Notes under the pieces: model-generated
What the model was told of the DNA's origin: nothing
Seen by the model: only the letters and a program-made list of their open reading frames with translations
Database searches by the model: none
In this document: one piece after another, positions 1 to 9,015 of the stretch
How the letters are laid out: each line of letters begins with the position of its first letter
Numbering within the stretch: the first letter of the stretch is position 1
Made by a program: the position numbers and the translations under genes
Source of the DNA: Acidobacteriota bacterium
GTDB taxonomy: Bacteria > Acidobacteriota > Terriglobia > Terriglobales > Acidobacteriaceae
Reading direction: 5' to 3'
Length of the DNA: 64,000 nucleotides
Assembly (NCBI GenBank): GCA_018268855.1
Contig: JAFDVR010000001.1
Location: forward strand, 18,652-82,651

Positions 1-2
1 AC

Positions 3-2471
3 GTGCCATTGACTTCGCGCAATCCGTATAACTTCATCATCTTTCAGCCGGGCATGTCGGGCCATCCCAATCCGGAGCTTGGTATTCCGCGCACGCTCAA
101 CACGAATGGTCTGATGGACCGTATCAACTATCAGCTCGACGGTATGGTGAACACCGAAGCCGACCGTATTGGCCTGCGTCTTTTCCCCATCGGGAACGTG
201 TTCGTAAAAGAAGTGCAGACGGTGTCCAATTCGTTCGCGCCGGAGTATGGCTGGACGACGGGCGATGTGTACAACGTGATCTCGAACTCCGGCACGAACC
301 AGTTTCACGGCATGTATCAGTTCATCAAGCGCTGGGTAGATGCAACTGCGTACCCTCTGCTCCAGAACAAAGCGACCAGTCCAAACAAGCCGAATCTCAT
401 TCTTGAAGATCACTCTTTCAATCTGGGTGGTCCGGTGCTGAAGGACAGGCTCTTCTTCTTTGGGTCGTATGAGCACGTCTTGCGCGGAACTCCAGCGCCA
501 GTGAACATCTCTCAGGCAAATGCCGCTGCAATCGGATTGAGCAGTTCAGAACTTGATCCTGCTCCAGGCACATTGCATGGCACCTTCATGGATGCGCGTC
601 TCGACTTCACGATTAACAAAAAGAACCAGATCTTCGCACGCTACAACTACTTCAAAAACACCTTTCCCTTCAACACGCAGGTTGGCGGCCTGAACGCGAG
701 GAGCGCCGGTGTGGATTTTGCCGATCGCGCACATGTTGGCGGCATCCAATGGATTTCTACGATTACCGATCACCTTTTGAATGAGCTTCGCGTCTCATCG
801 CCATTCCGTTCGAACTCGCACTTCGCAGGTCCGGCGACTGGCCCGGGGCCCGCGATTGTGATTAACGGCGTCGCTAGTTTTGGCGGCACCAGCAGCGCGG
901 GCGATCAGTACAACGATAAGCAACCTTCCGGTTCGGACAACGTGAGCTACGTGCGCGGCGCACATACGTTCAAAGCCGGCTTCGTGATCTCGCAGCTTGA
1001 AAACAAACAGCGGCTGGTGAGCTTCAATCGCTATACGTTCGCAAGCCTGAACGACTATCTGGCCGCGAAGAATGGGACGAACACCAAGTCGTATAGCAAC
1101 TTCTCTTCGCAAACGGACACGGTGGGGGTGAATTATGCTTCGCTGTTCTACGGCTTCTATGCGCAGGACACCTGGCAACTCACACCGAAACTGGTTGCTG
1201 TTTACGGTCTGCGCTATGACCGGTTCATCTCTCCAAAGGCGAATCCAAACGCTCCCTTTGCGGATTCGCGGAAGTTCAATTCACCCTCTATGAACTGGGC
1301 GCCTCGTCTCGGCTTCAGCTATCGAGCAGCGCAGAACACCGTGCTGAAGATATCTGGTGGCATGTTCTATCAGCAGACCCCGACGAACCTCTGGTTCAAC
1401 GCTTTGAACCAGGATGGCTCCAATCGCACATCCACCTACACGTATCTTCCGTCGCAGGCAGGTGCACCTTCGTTCCCCAATATCCCCTCCACAGCCGGGG
1501 CTGCTGCCGTGCAAAGTGTGACTACAGTAAATCCTGAGATCAAAAACGAGTACACATGGAATGTGAACGCGCAGGTGAGCCAGCAGTTGACACCGCGCGA
1601 CTCCTTCACGATCGGCTACATTCTCTCGAATGGCCGCAATCTCGAGTACATGCACAACATCAACTACATCAACCCTATTGGCACACTCGCCGATGGACGC
1701 CCTGTGTTCTCTACCGCAAACTGCGCTGCATCTTCTACACCTGCTCCCGGTTGCCCATCTGATGGACGTGCGACCCGTCTCGACAATCGGTTCAACGCAA
1801 TCAATCGCGTTGAATCTGGTGCAAATTCCAGCTTCAATGCGCTCTTTGTGAACTACACAATGGCTCTGCGCCATGGCATGCAGATCAATGCAAACTACAC
1901 ATGGTCGCATGCCATCACGGATGCTCCGGAGGTCAACACCTTTGAGCAGAACCTGGGACTCTCCAACACGCTGAACCGCAAGTTCGATCGAGGCAACAGC
2001 TCCGTCAATCGTCCGAGCGCGTTCAATATGACTGCCGTGCTGGAGCCGACCAATAACTTCCAGAACCGGTTTGCACATGAGATCGCAGCTCACAATATGC
2101 TGGCGCTTCTCTTCAACATCTCATCGGGCGATCAGGGCAACATCCTCGCATCGAACCAGACAGTCAACGGGGACCCATCCACAAGTGGCGTAGGGCGTCC
2201 AGCATTCGTTGGCCGCAATACGGTCCGCTCACCCAATATCGCGCAGATCGATGCGCGCTATACCCGCAGCTTTCCAAGGATTTGGGACCGCGTTGAGCTA
2301 GCGTTTCTTCTGGAAGCAAACAATCTTATGAATCACAACAACGTTACAGGCATTGCGATCACGCAGCCCATCGCATCCGATGGCACCGCTTCTGGAAGCC
2401 CTCTTCCTCCATCGCGGACCACTGTGCTGGAGCAGCGCATCGTGCAGTGGGGCGTAAAGGCGAGCTTCTAA
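3..2471 (+). CDS. TonB-dependent receptor, C-terminal part (5' truncated)
   Basis: Outer-membrane receptor of the large acidobacterial type, imported substrate unknown. The frame is open to the left window edge, so the gene starts outside; 822 residues are visible. The first residues already lie in the plug domain (the GTNQFHG motif near residue 97 is the usual plug/barrel junction of this family: V.SNSGTNQFHG). The rest has alternating hydrophobic strands typical of a 22-strand barrel, and the chain ends in WGVKASF, a C-terminal aromatic residue as needed for Bam-dependent insertion. Signal peptide and N-terminal carboxypeptidase-regulatory-like domain would be upstream of the window. A terminator-like hairpin follows directly, so the gene ends its transcription unit. 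No SusD-like gene is near it, as is usual in acidobacteria. Confidence 0.93.
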   Translation: MPLTSRNPYNFIIFQPGMSGHPNPELGIPRTLNTNGLMDRINYQLDGMVNTEADRIGLRLFPIGNVFVKEVQTVSNSFAPEYGWTTGDVYNVISNSGTNQFHGMYQFIKRWVDATAYPLLQNKATSPNKPNLILEDHSFNLGGPVLKDRLFFFGSYEHVLRGTPAPVNISQANAAAIGLSSSELDPAPGTLHGTFMDARLDFTINKKNQIFARYNYFKNTFPFNTQVGGLNARSAGVDFADRAHVGGIQWISTITDHLLNELRVSSPFRSNSHFAGPATGPGPAIVINGVASFGGTSSAGDQYNDKQPSGSDNVSYVRGAHTFKAGFVISQLENKQRLVSFNRYTFASLNDYLAAKNGTNTKSYSNFSSQTDTVGVNYASLFYGFYAQDTWQLTPKLVAVYGLRYDRFISPKANPNAPFADSRKFNSPSMNWAPRLGFSYRAAQNTVLKISGGMFYQQTPTNLWFNALNQDGSNRTSTYTYLPSQAGAPSFPNIPSTAGAAAVQSVTTVNPEIKNEYTWNVNAQVSQQLTPRDSFTIGYILSNGRNLEYMHNINYINPIGTLADGRPVFSTANCAASSTPAPGCPSDGRATRLDNRFNAINRVESGANSSFNALFVNYTMALRHGMQINANYTWSHAITDAPEVNTFEQNLGLSNTLNRKFDRGNSSVNRPSAFNMTAVLEPTNNFQNRFAHEIAAHNMLALLFNISSGDQGNILASNQTVNGDPSTSGVGRPAFVGRNTVRSPNIAQIDARYTRSFPRIWDRVELAFLLEANNLMNHNNVTGIAITQPIASDGTASGSPLPPSRTTVLEQRIVQWGVKASF

Positions 2472-2485
2472 CGTACAGCGAACGG

Positions 2486-2520
2486 AAGGGCCGCAGGCGA
2501 CACGTTCTCCTGCGGCCCTT
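2486..2520 (+). terminator. Hairpin terminator after the TonB receptor
   Basis: Perfect 12-bp inverted repeat (AAGGGCCGCAGG, 11-nt loop, CCTGCGGCCCTT) starts 14 bases after the receptor stop codon. The 3' flank is AGAATTT rather than a clean T tract, so termination may be partial, but the position between two plus-strand genes fits a terminator. Confidence 0.75.
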
Positions 2521-2541
2521 AGAATTTGCAGGAATAAAATC

Positions 2542-4020
2542 ATGGCAACAGAATCAGGCTCCAAATTCCCTGCTTCTATCTATCGCGATACTGTGCTGAC
2601 GCATGTCTTTGAAGACGCAAAGCGCCTGTTTCTGCCGGCGATGATTGAGATTGACTATGCGCACCTGCTGATGCTGACAGAGCAGAAGATCGTCTCGCGA
2701 GAAGCAGCTAGGGCTTGCTTTGCAGCGCTTGATTCGCTGGATCTCGATGCGATTCGCGTAGCGGAGTACGACGGATCTGTAGAAGATCTCTTCTTTCTTA
2801 TCGAGAGGAAGCTGGCTGCCATGTGTGGTGCGGAGAACGCCGGACGCATCCACACTGCGCGTTCGCGCAACGATATCGATATGACGATGTACCGCATGGT
2901 ACTGCGGGCCCGCCTGCTCTCTGTGGCTGAAGCTGTGATTGCATTGCGCGCGCGGTTGCTGGAAATTGCAAGCGAACATCGCAATGCATTGATGCCTGCA
3001 TACACGCACAATCAGCCAGCTCAGCCCACGATCATGGGCCATTACCTGATGGCGATGGTGGAAGTGCTGGAGCGCGACACGGAACGGCTCATCGCAGCGT
3101 ATGCGCGCGTGAACCGCTGCCCCCTCGGCGCGTGCGCGATTACAACAACAGGCTTCCCTATTAAGCGCGGACGGACAGCCGAACTCCTCGGTTTTTCCGG
3201 TTTGCAGGTGAATTCGTACGGAGCAATCGCATCGGTCGATTACCTGACTGAAAGCTGTTCCGTACTCGCAACTGCAATGGTCAACCTGGGACGTTTCGTT
3301 CAAGAGATGCTGTTATGGTCCACAGCGGAGTTTGGATTTCTACGCTTATCGGATGCGTATGTGCAGATATCCAGCATCATGCCGCAGAAGCGCAATCCTG
3401 TCCCGCTGGAGCATGTTCGCATTCTGGCATCGCGATCCATGAGCGAATCACAGGCGGTATTGAACTCGTTGCACAACACTCCCTTCGCCGATATGAATGA
3501 CAGTGAAGATTCGTTGCAGCCGCTCGTCGATCTTGCTTTCCATGACGGCCTGCGTGCGCTCACACTTCTGGAAGGGGCACTGAGCGAAGCCACGTTCGAC
3601 ACTGCAAGGATGGAGCAGCGCGCGCAGGGAGACTTTCTGCCGGTCACTGAGCTTGCCGACACGCTTGCGCGCGAAGGTGGCATTCCCTTCCATCAGGCGC
3701 ACACGATCGTTTCTTCTGCTGTTCGGGTTCTGAACGGCGTCTATGATCGTGATCGCATGGTGGCCTTTGTGACGAACGCTTTGAAGGAAGCTGGCGTCAC
3801 TCCGCTGGAAGAGAACCGGCTGCGGCTTGCGTTGGATGCCAGAAACTTTGTCGCAGTGCGTACCGTGATCGGCGGCCCCGCACCTTCTGCGTTGAATCCT
3901 GAGATCGCACGTGCGGAACACCAGCGCACCGACGATGCCGCATGGTGCGAGGCCCAGCGTCGCCATCTGCAGGAAGCGCATGAGAAGCTACACACAGCGG
4001 CAAAGGCGCTTGCGGAATGA
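2542..4020 (+). CDS. Argininosuccinate-lyase-family enzyme (atypical paralogue)
   Basis: Member of the fumarase/aspartase superfamily, ASL branch, which releases fumarate by C-N bond cleavage. At 492 residues it is slightly longer than ArgH (about 460). Family landmarks visible are HTARSRND near residue 104, YTHNQPAQPT around H156, and the catalytic loop SSIMPQKRNP near 277, with the catalytic serine present. It departs from biosynthetic ArgH: the conserved Gln after RSRND is Ile, and the usual AGT(T/S)YPIDR region reads TTTGFPIKR. The start ATG has an AGGA ribosome site 8 bases upstream. The stop overlaps the start of the permease (ATGA), so the two are translationally coupled. That context suggests a catabolic lyase acting on an imported amino-acid derivative (for example an N-succinyl amino acid) rather than arginine synthesis; this is inference. 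Canonical ArgH cannot be excluded. Confidence 0.85.
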   Translation: MATESGSKFPASIYRDTVLTHVFEDAKRLFLPAMIEIDYAHLLMLTEQKIVSREAARACFAALDSLDLDAIRVAEYDGSVEDLFFLIERKLAAMCGAENAGRIHTARSRNDIDMTMYRMVLRARLLSVAEAVIALRARLLEIASEHRNALMPAYTHNQPAQPTIMGHYLMAMVEVLERDTERLIAAYARVNRCPLGACAITTTGFPIKRGRTAELLGFSGLQVNSYGAIASVDYLTESCSVLATAMVNLGRFVQEMLLWSTAEFGFLRLSDAYVQISSIMPQKRNPVPLEHVRILASRSMSESQAVLNSLHNTPFADMNDSEDSLQPLVDLAFHDGLRALTLLEGALSEATFDTARMEQRAQGDFLPVTELADTLAREGGIPFHQAHTIVSSAVRVLNGVYDRDRMVAFVTNALKEAGVTPLEENRLRLALDARNFVAVRTVIGGPAPSALNPEIARAEHQRTDDAAWCEAQRRHLQEAHEKLHTAAKALAE

Positions 4021-5435
4021 ATGAATCCAAACCGCACCTCGTTCGCGGACTGACGACCGTCTCCGCGACCGGTGCGAACATCATCGACATGGTGGGCGTT
4101 GGCCCGTTCATCACGCTGCCTCTCATCGTCAGCGCAATGGGCGGACCGCAGGCGATGCTCGGCTGGCTGCTGGGCGCACTGCTCTCACTGTGCGATGGAT
4201 GCGTGTGGAGCGAGTTCGGCACGGCCTACCCGGAAGCCGGCGGATCGTACGCCTACCTGAAGCGTCTCTACGGAGAGCGCGGCGCGGGCCGCGTCTTTTC
4301 GTTTCTGTATGCGTGGCAACTCCTCCTCTCCGCACCCCTCTCCATCGCATCCGGCTGCATCGGCTTTTCGCAATACGTGACATGGTTTGTGCCGGGAGCA
4401 TCGCGGCCCATCTTTGCAGCCACGTGGCTGCACATTCCCGTCGTCTTCAGCGGACAGACCATGATCGCCATGGGCGGATGCGTACTGGCACTCATACTGC
4501 TCTACCGCCCCATCGCGCACGTAGGACGCGTGACTCGCGTGCTCGGCATGGTGGTGATCGGCACACTGCTGCTCGTCATCCTCGTCGGTCTGACCCACTT
4601 CTCCGCTGCACGCGCGTTCTCCTTCCCGCCAAACGCCTTCCACCTGAACGGCGCATTCTTCCTGGGCCTCGGCGCTGGATTGCTTGTCTCGGCATACGAC
4701 TACTGGGGCTACTACAACGTCTGCTTCCTCGGTGCAGAAGTCAAAAACCCCGAACGCACCATTCCGCGCGCGGTGCTCGGCTCCATCGTGATCGTCGGCA
4801 CGCTGTATCTGCTGATGAACATCTCCGTGCTCGGCGTGCTGCCTTGGCAGAGCATGATGGAAACCGCATCGCACGATGCCGCCGCGCGTCAGTACACGAT
4901 GGCCGTCTTTATGCAGACGGCGTTTGCCGCGCACCCATGGGCGCACACCGCCGCATCCTTCGTCGTGATCCTGATCGCCGTAGCGTCTCTCGCGTCCGTC
5001 TTCGCGCTGCTGCTCGGCTATTCACGCATCCCGTACGCAGCCGCGCAGGACGGCAACTTTCCCGCGGTGTTTGGCCGCGTGCACCCACGCCATCGCATTC
5101 CAGCAGTCTCACTGCTAACGCTCGGTGGGGTGACCATGCTGCTCTGCTTCCTGCGCCTGCAGGAGGTCATCGCATCGCTGGTCGTCATCCGCATCGTCTT
5201 TCAATTCCTGATGCAAGGCGTAGCCACGATGCTTCCAAAACACCGGCGCGAGCGCAAAGCAGCAGGCCGCTTCCGCATGCCCCTGTATCCACTGCCTGCT
5301 TTGATCGCCATAGCAGGCTTTCTCTTCATCCTGTTTTCGCGTAAAAGATTTTTCGCAGAGATGGAACTCGCCGCCGCAGTCGCAGTAAGCGGCCTCATCG
5401 TCTACTTTCTGCGCGAAAGATGGCGCAAAGCTTAG
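4017..5435 (+). CDS. APC-superfamily amino acid permease
   Basis: Inner-membrane amino acid/polyamine/organocation transporter of 472 residues with about 12 hydrophobic segments. The N-terminus has the APC signature region (TGANIIDMVGVGPFITLPLI, unwound TM1) followed by SEFGTAYPEAGGSYAYLKR, the conserved TM2-TM3 motif of this family. The first codon overlaps the stop of the lyase gene (ATGA), so both are likely expressed together, the permease importing the lyase substrate. The C-terminal stop overlaps, tail to tail, with the stop of the histidine kinase on the other strand (shared TTAG). Substrate not predictable. Confidence 0.9.
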   Translation: MNESKPHLVRGLTTVSATGANIIDMVGVGPFITLPLIVSAMGGPQAMLGWLLGALLSLCDGCVWSEFGTAYPEAGGSYAYLKRLYGERGAGRVFSFLYAWQLLLSAPLSIASGCIGFSQYVTWFVPGASRPIFAATWLHIPVVFSGQTMIAMGGCVLALILLYRPIAHVGRVTRVLGMVVIGTLLLVILVGLTHFSAARAFSFPPNAFHLNGAFFLGLGAGLLVSAYDYWGYYNVCFLGAEVKNPERTIPRAVLGSIVIVGTLYLLMNISVLGVLPWQSMMETASHDAAARQYTMAVFMQTAFAAHPWAHTAASFVVILIAVASLASVFALLLGYSRIPYAAAQDGNFPAVFGRVHPRHRIPAVSLLTLGGVTMLLCFLRLQEVIASLVVIRIVFQFLMQGVATMLPKHRRERKAAGRFRMPLYPLPALIAIAGFLFILFSRKRFFAEMELAAAVAVSGLIVYFLRERWRKA

Positions 5436-7927
5436 ACTTCTTTGTGCAGCAACTCACTGCCAATCTGCTTCATCATCTCGCCAATAGAATCGTCCGACGT
5501 AGTCACCTTGCCATCCCAAGGCAGGAAGAATGAGAAGCAGGTACCCGTCTTCGGCGCGCGGTCCGACGTCCAGAAACGCAACTCGCCCTCATGCCGTGCC
5601 GCAATGGAATGTGCCACCCAAAGCCCAAGCCCGGTCCCATTCTGCCCTTTTGTAGTCACAAACGGCTTGAAAAGATCCGCCCGAAGGTTCGCCGGAATCC
5701 CCGGACCGCGATCGCATACAAGAATGCGAATACCCTTCCGCCCCGTGCCCCAGTTGCGCGACTCATGCACGCGCACAGAGATGGTGCTGCCGTCCGGCGA
5801 AGCATCAATGGCATTCGCGATCATGTTGCTCACCACCTGCCGCAGTTCTCCACTCAACCCGACAGGCTTTTTGTGCGTGCGAATATCCACTTCAAACGGC
5901 ATCTTCTTCTGCCGCAGACGTGCGGCATATACATCGCGTGTCTCTTCAATCAGGCCGGCAATATCCACCGGCGCTGGATTTTTGCTCTCTCGATAAAAAG
6001 CAAGCGTCTTCTTCGAGATCTCAGACACCCGCCCAAGCTGCTGTTGCGCAGAGATGACATACTCCCGCACCTCAGGCTGCGAAGCCGTGGCATGCTCCAC
6101 CAGAAAGAGCAGGTTCGTAACCGCCTCAAGCGGATTGTTGATCTCATGCGCAATCGAGGCAGCAAGCCGTCCCGTCGCAGCAAGCTTCTCCGTGCGGCGC
6201 AGAGCTTCTTCCGCCAACTTGCGATCGTGAATGTCCGTACACGTAGCCAGCCATCGCGCGGCAAAAGGCTGTTCGCCCTCCTGCATTTGCGCAGGATTGA
6301 GCATGGGAATCGCCTGAATGTAAAACCAGCGATACTGCCCATCCGCTCCGCGCAAACGAAACTCGCCGGTAAATCCACGCGTGGCCTGCAGGCCATGAGC
6401 ACGCGCAGCAAGATAGCGCTCCGCGTCCTCCGGCGGCATCACACGCCGCCACATCTCCAGGGTGTTTGACGAAGGCGCCTCGCCCACATATTGCGTCCAA
6501 CGGCGGTTATAACTCAGCAGCGTGCCATCGCCGGTCGCCATCAAAACGATCTGCGGCAGCGCCTCCATCACTTTTTCAAGCTGGAGACGCGCAGCTTCCG
6601 CCTCGCGTGCTTCCTTCTCAACAGCTTCCTTGGCGGACTGCAATTCCCTCGCATGCACAAAACGCTCTGCGGCCAGTTTGCGTTGCATCTCCGCATCCAC
6701 CTGCTGGCGAAGAACATAGTCGTGCAGCGCGCGGTTTTCGTCCTCCATGTACTTGCGGCGAAGCTGCGTCTCCAAACGCGCACGCAGATTGCGGGCCGGC
6801 ATCGACAGTGGAACAAAATCATCCGCCCCAGCCTGCAATGCGGCTGCCTGTTGATCGTGCTGGCCGAGTGACGCTGCATCTTCCGCGCTCTCCAGCACCA
6901 GCACGCGCATCTTGGCAGATCGCGCCGATTCTTTCAGGCGCGTACACAGACCAACCGTCTCAGCGTGCGAAAGCGCGAGCACAATGGCATCCAGAGGATC
7001 GCGCACGGCGCGCGCGTAGATCGTCTCAACGCTCGACTCTTCCACCACCACAATGCCATCTGCCAGCAGCAGTTCGCGTAAAGCGAGCAACTGCGGCACC
7101 TGCTTGCCCGCAAGCAGAACGCGCCGCGACGAAACAGGCGCAAATTGAAACGCGGACGGCTCGCTCGACGTACGCAACACGGCTGCGAGACGAAGCAGGA
7201 TCGTCTCCACCGCCTCATCCTTGCGGACGAACGTGTCCGCGCCGGCCTCCAGCGCTTCCAATTCGTTGTTCGGATCTTCCGATGCAGTCAGCAACAGGCA
7301 AGGCGTACGTCGCGTCGCCGCTTCAGCACGCAGACGACGGATGACCGCCGCGCCCTGAATGCCGGGCAGCATGTTGTCCACCATCACGGCAGAGAAGCTG
7401 GATTGAAACGCCGCATCAAGCCCGGCTTCGCCCGTAGCTGCAAGCGTCACCTCATAGCCGGCCGCCGTAAGCGCCTTGTTCAACATCATGCGATAGGTCA
7501 GGCTGTCGTCGATTAACAGAATGCGTGTCGGCCCCTGGCGTTCAGGAGACGGCATCGCGAAATCGATCTCGGTCGAACCGCGCAGCAGACGCTGCAACTC
7601 GGCTTCAATGCGGCCTTCCAGTTCGCCTGGAGGCAGAACGACATCCGGCAGGAGCGCCTGGTCTTGCCCAACCTGCTGTGGAGGAGTGCCTATCCAGATA
7701 ATCGGCGTGGTTGCCGTCCGCAGTTCGGCACGCATCGCACGCACGGCTTCAAAACACTCTTCCTCCTGATGATCGCATTCCAAAATAATGACGGCGACAG
7801 AGTTGAACCGCAGAAACTCCTGCAACGCCGTTAGCGTTTCAAACGACACAGCAATGCGGCCAATGTGCGCGCAGGCCTCTGCGAGGCGCGTACAAAATGC
7901 CGGATTCTTGAGTTGAAACGCAATCAT
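5432..7927 (-). CDS. Hybrid histidine kinase with N-terminal receiver domains and PAS
   Basis: Soluble 831-residue sensor kinase; no membrane helix seen. Order: residues 1-115, receiver-like fold without an acceptor Asp; about 133-255, true receiver (LIDDS acidic pocket, VDNMLPG acceptor Asp, FVRKDE Lys); about 268-395, second pseudo-receiver (AIVLALSH in place of the acceptor); a coiled coil to about 450; a PAS domain to about 575 (WTQYVGEA.. start, FRLRGADGQYRW); HisKA with phospho-His in SIAHEINNPLEA; HATPase_c with NMIANAIDAS (N box), GPGIPANLR (G1) and GTGLGLWVAHS (G2). Its start overlaps the end of cheB by four bases (ATGA), placing it last in the chemosensory operon. It probably receives or relays phosphate with the CheA-REC protein. 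Output partner not in the window. Confidence 0.9.
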   Translation of the reverse strand: MIAFQLKNPAFCTRLAEACAHIGRIAVSFETLTALQEFLRFNSVAVIILECDHQEEECFEAVRAMRAELRTATTPIIWIGTPPQQVGQDQALLPDVVLPPGELEGRIEAELQRLLRGSTEIDFAMPSPERQGPTRILLIDDSLTYRMMLNKALTAAGYEVTLAATGEAGLDAAFQSSFSAVMVDNMLPGIQGAAVIRRLRAEAATRRTPCLLLTASEDPNNELEALEAGADTFVRKDEAVETILLRLAAVLRTSSEPSAFQFAPVSSRRVLLAGKQVPQLLALRELLLADGIVVVEESSVETIYARAVRDPLDAIVLALSHAETVGLCTRLKESARSAKMRVLVLESAEDAASLGQHDQQAAALQAGADDFVPLSMPARNLRARLETQLRRKYMEDENRALHDYVLRQQVDAEMQRKLAAERFVHARELQSAKEAVEKEAREAEAARLQLEKVMEALPQIVLMATGDGTLLSYNRRWTQYVGEAPSSNTLEMWRRVMPPEDAERYLAARAHGLQATRGFTGEFRLRGADGQYRWFYIQAIPMLNPAQMQEGEQPFAARWLATCTDIHDRKLAEEALRRTEKLAATGRLAASIAHEINNPLEAVTNLLFLVEHATASQPEVREYVISAQQQLGRVSEISKKTLAFYRESKNPAPVDIAGLIEETRDVYAARLRQKKMPFEVDIRTHKKPVGLSGELRQVVSNMIANAIDASPDGSTISVRVHESRNWGTGRKGIRILVCDRGPGIPANLRADLFKPFVTTKGQNGTGLGLWVAHSIAARHEGELRFWTSDRAPKTGTCFSFFLPWDGKVTTSDDSIGEMMKQIGSELLHKEV

Positions 7928-9015
7928 CGTTCTATGCTCGCCTCGCCTGCAAGCTTCTTCAGATAACCCGCAATTCCGTCTAAAGGAAGGACGTGTGAAG
8001 CGGCGCCAAGACGCACAGCCTCACCCGGCATACCGAATACGATACTTGAAGCCTCATCCTGCGCAATTGTTTCCGCACCTGCCTTGCGCCCGGAAAGCAG
8101 CCCCTGCGCTCCATCTTTCCCCATACCCGTCAGCAGCACCATGGCTGCGCGTTCGCCCACCTCCCGCGCAACACTGTCGAACAACTCATCGATCGACGGA
8201 CGGCAGGAGTTGCGCTCCTCCGTCGTTGTCAGTTGAATGCGTCCGCCGTCCACGATCATGTGCCGTCCCGCGGGCGCCAGCACCACGCCCGGCGTTCCCT
8301 TCTGCGGCAGCCGCTCTCCATCTTTCGCCATCCGCACCGGCAGAGCAATCTGGCCGCCCAGCCAATCTGCAAAAGCAAACGCAAACAGATCGGAGATGTG
8401 CAGCACAACCAACACCGGCAACGGAAACTTCGGCGACAACGCAGCAAGTATGCTCACCAGCGCAGCAGGTCCGCCCGTAGAAGCGCCAATCGCAATCAGA
8501 TCGATCTTTCCGCTTGCTCTTCCTGCAGGAGTAAAAGAAGAAGCTGCCGGCTGTGACGAAGAACCAGATGCCGTCACGTTCTGCGCGCGCAGCTTTCCGC
8601 GCGGATGCGTGATGACCTTGATGCGGGAAACAATACGCACCGTACTAAGGAAGCGCTTCTCCCATCCATCGCCGTCTTCATCCACATGCGGCTTTTCCAG
8701 AACGTCTACTGCGCCGGCGGCCAATGCATCGTAGGTGCGGAACGCCTCGCCCCGGTTCACCGATGCCGAAACGATCAGGATCGGCGTGGGGTTGTACGCC
8801 ATGATCTGTTCCGTAGCCAGAACGCCGTTCATCTCCGGCAGCATCATGTCCATGGTGATCACATCAGGCTTCAGCCGCGCGCACATCTCCACCGCTTCAC
8901 GGCCGTTGACCGCTTCGCCAATCACTTCCATCGACGGGTCTTTCCGCAACACACCCGTGAGATAGCTGCGGATCGTGGCCGAATCCTCTACAACCAACAC
9001 GCGCAAACGGTTCAT
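7924..9015 (-). CDS. cheB: CheB protein-glutamate methylesterase/deamidase
   Basis: Response-regulator methylesterase of 363 residues that removes methyl groups from chemoreceptors. The receiver domain (1-125) has the DS acidic pair, acceptor D56 in ITMDMMLPEMNG, and the KP motif. A linker of about 45 residues (Ser/Ala-rich) follows, then the catalytic domain. The triad is visible: S179 in AIGASTGGPAAL, H206 in VVLHISDLF (the usual QHMP is altered to LHIS), and D301 in LTGMGKDGAQGL. It overlaps by four bases with both the CheA gene upstream and the hybrid kinase gene downstream. No cheR methyltransferase is in the window, so its counter-enzyme must be elsewhere. Confidence 0.95.
   Translation of the reverse strand: MNRLRVLVVEDSATIRSYLTGVLRKDPSMEVIGEAVNGREAVEMCARLKPDVITMDMMLPEMNGVLATEQIMAYNPTPILIVSASVNRGEAFRTYDALAAGAVDVLEKPHVDEDGDGWEKRFLSTVRIVSRIKVITHPRGKLRAQNVTASGSSSQPAASSFTPAGRASGKIDLIAIGASTGGPAALVSILAALSPKFPLPVLVVLHISDLFAFAFADWLGGQIALPVRMAKDGERLPQKGTPGVVLAPAGRHMIVDGGRIQLTTTEERNSCRPSIDELFDSVAREVGERAAMVLLTGMGKDGAQGLLSGRKAGAETIAQDEASSIVFGMPGEAVRLGAASHVLPLDGIAGYLKKLAGEASIER

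Noticed and set aside
1281..2093. A 270-codon open frame antisense to the first TonB receptor
   Set aside because: Cys/Arg/Val-rich, no motif, and the sense strand encodes a clear receptor barrel.
4190..5344. A 384-codon open frame overlapping the APC permease on the same strand
   Set aside because: Arg/His/Ala-rich composition without family motifs, fully inside a well supported permease gene with clear membrane segments.
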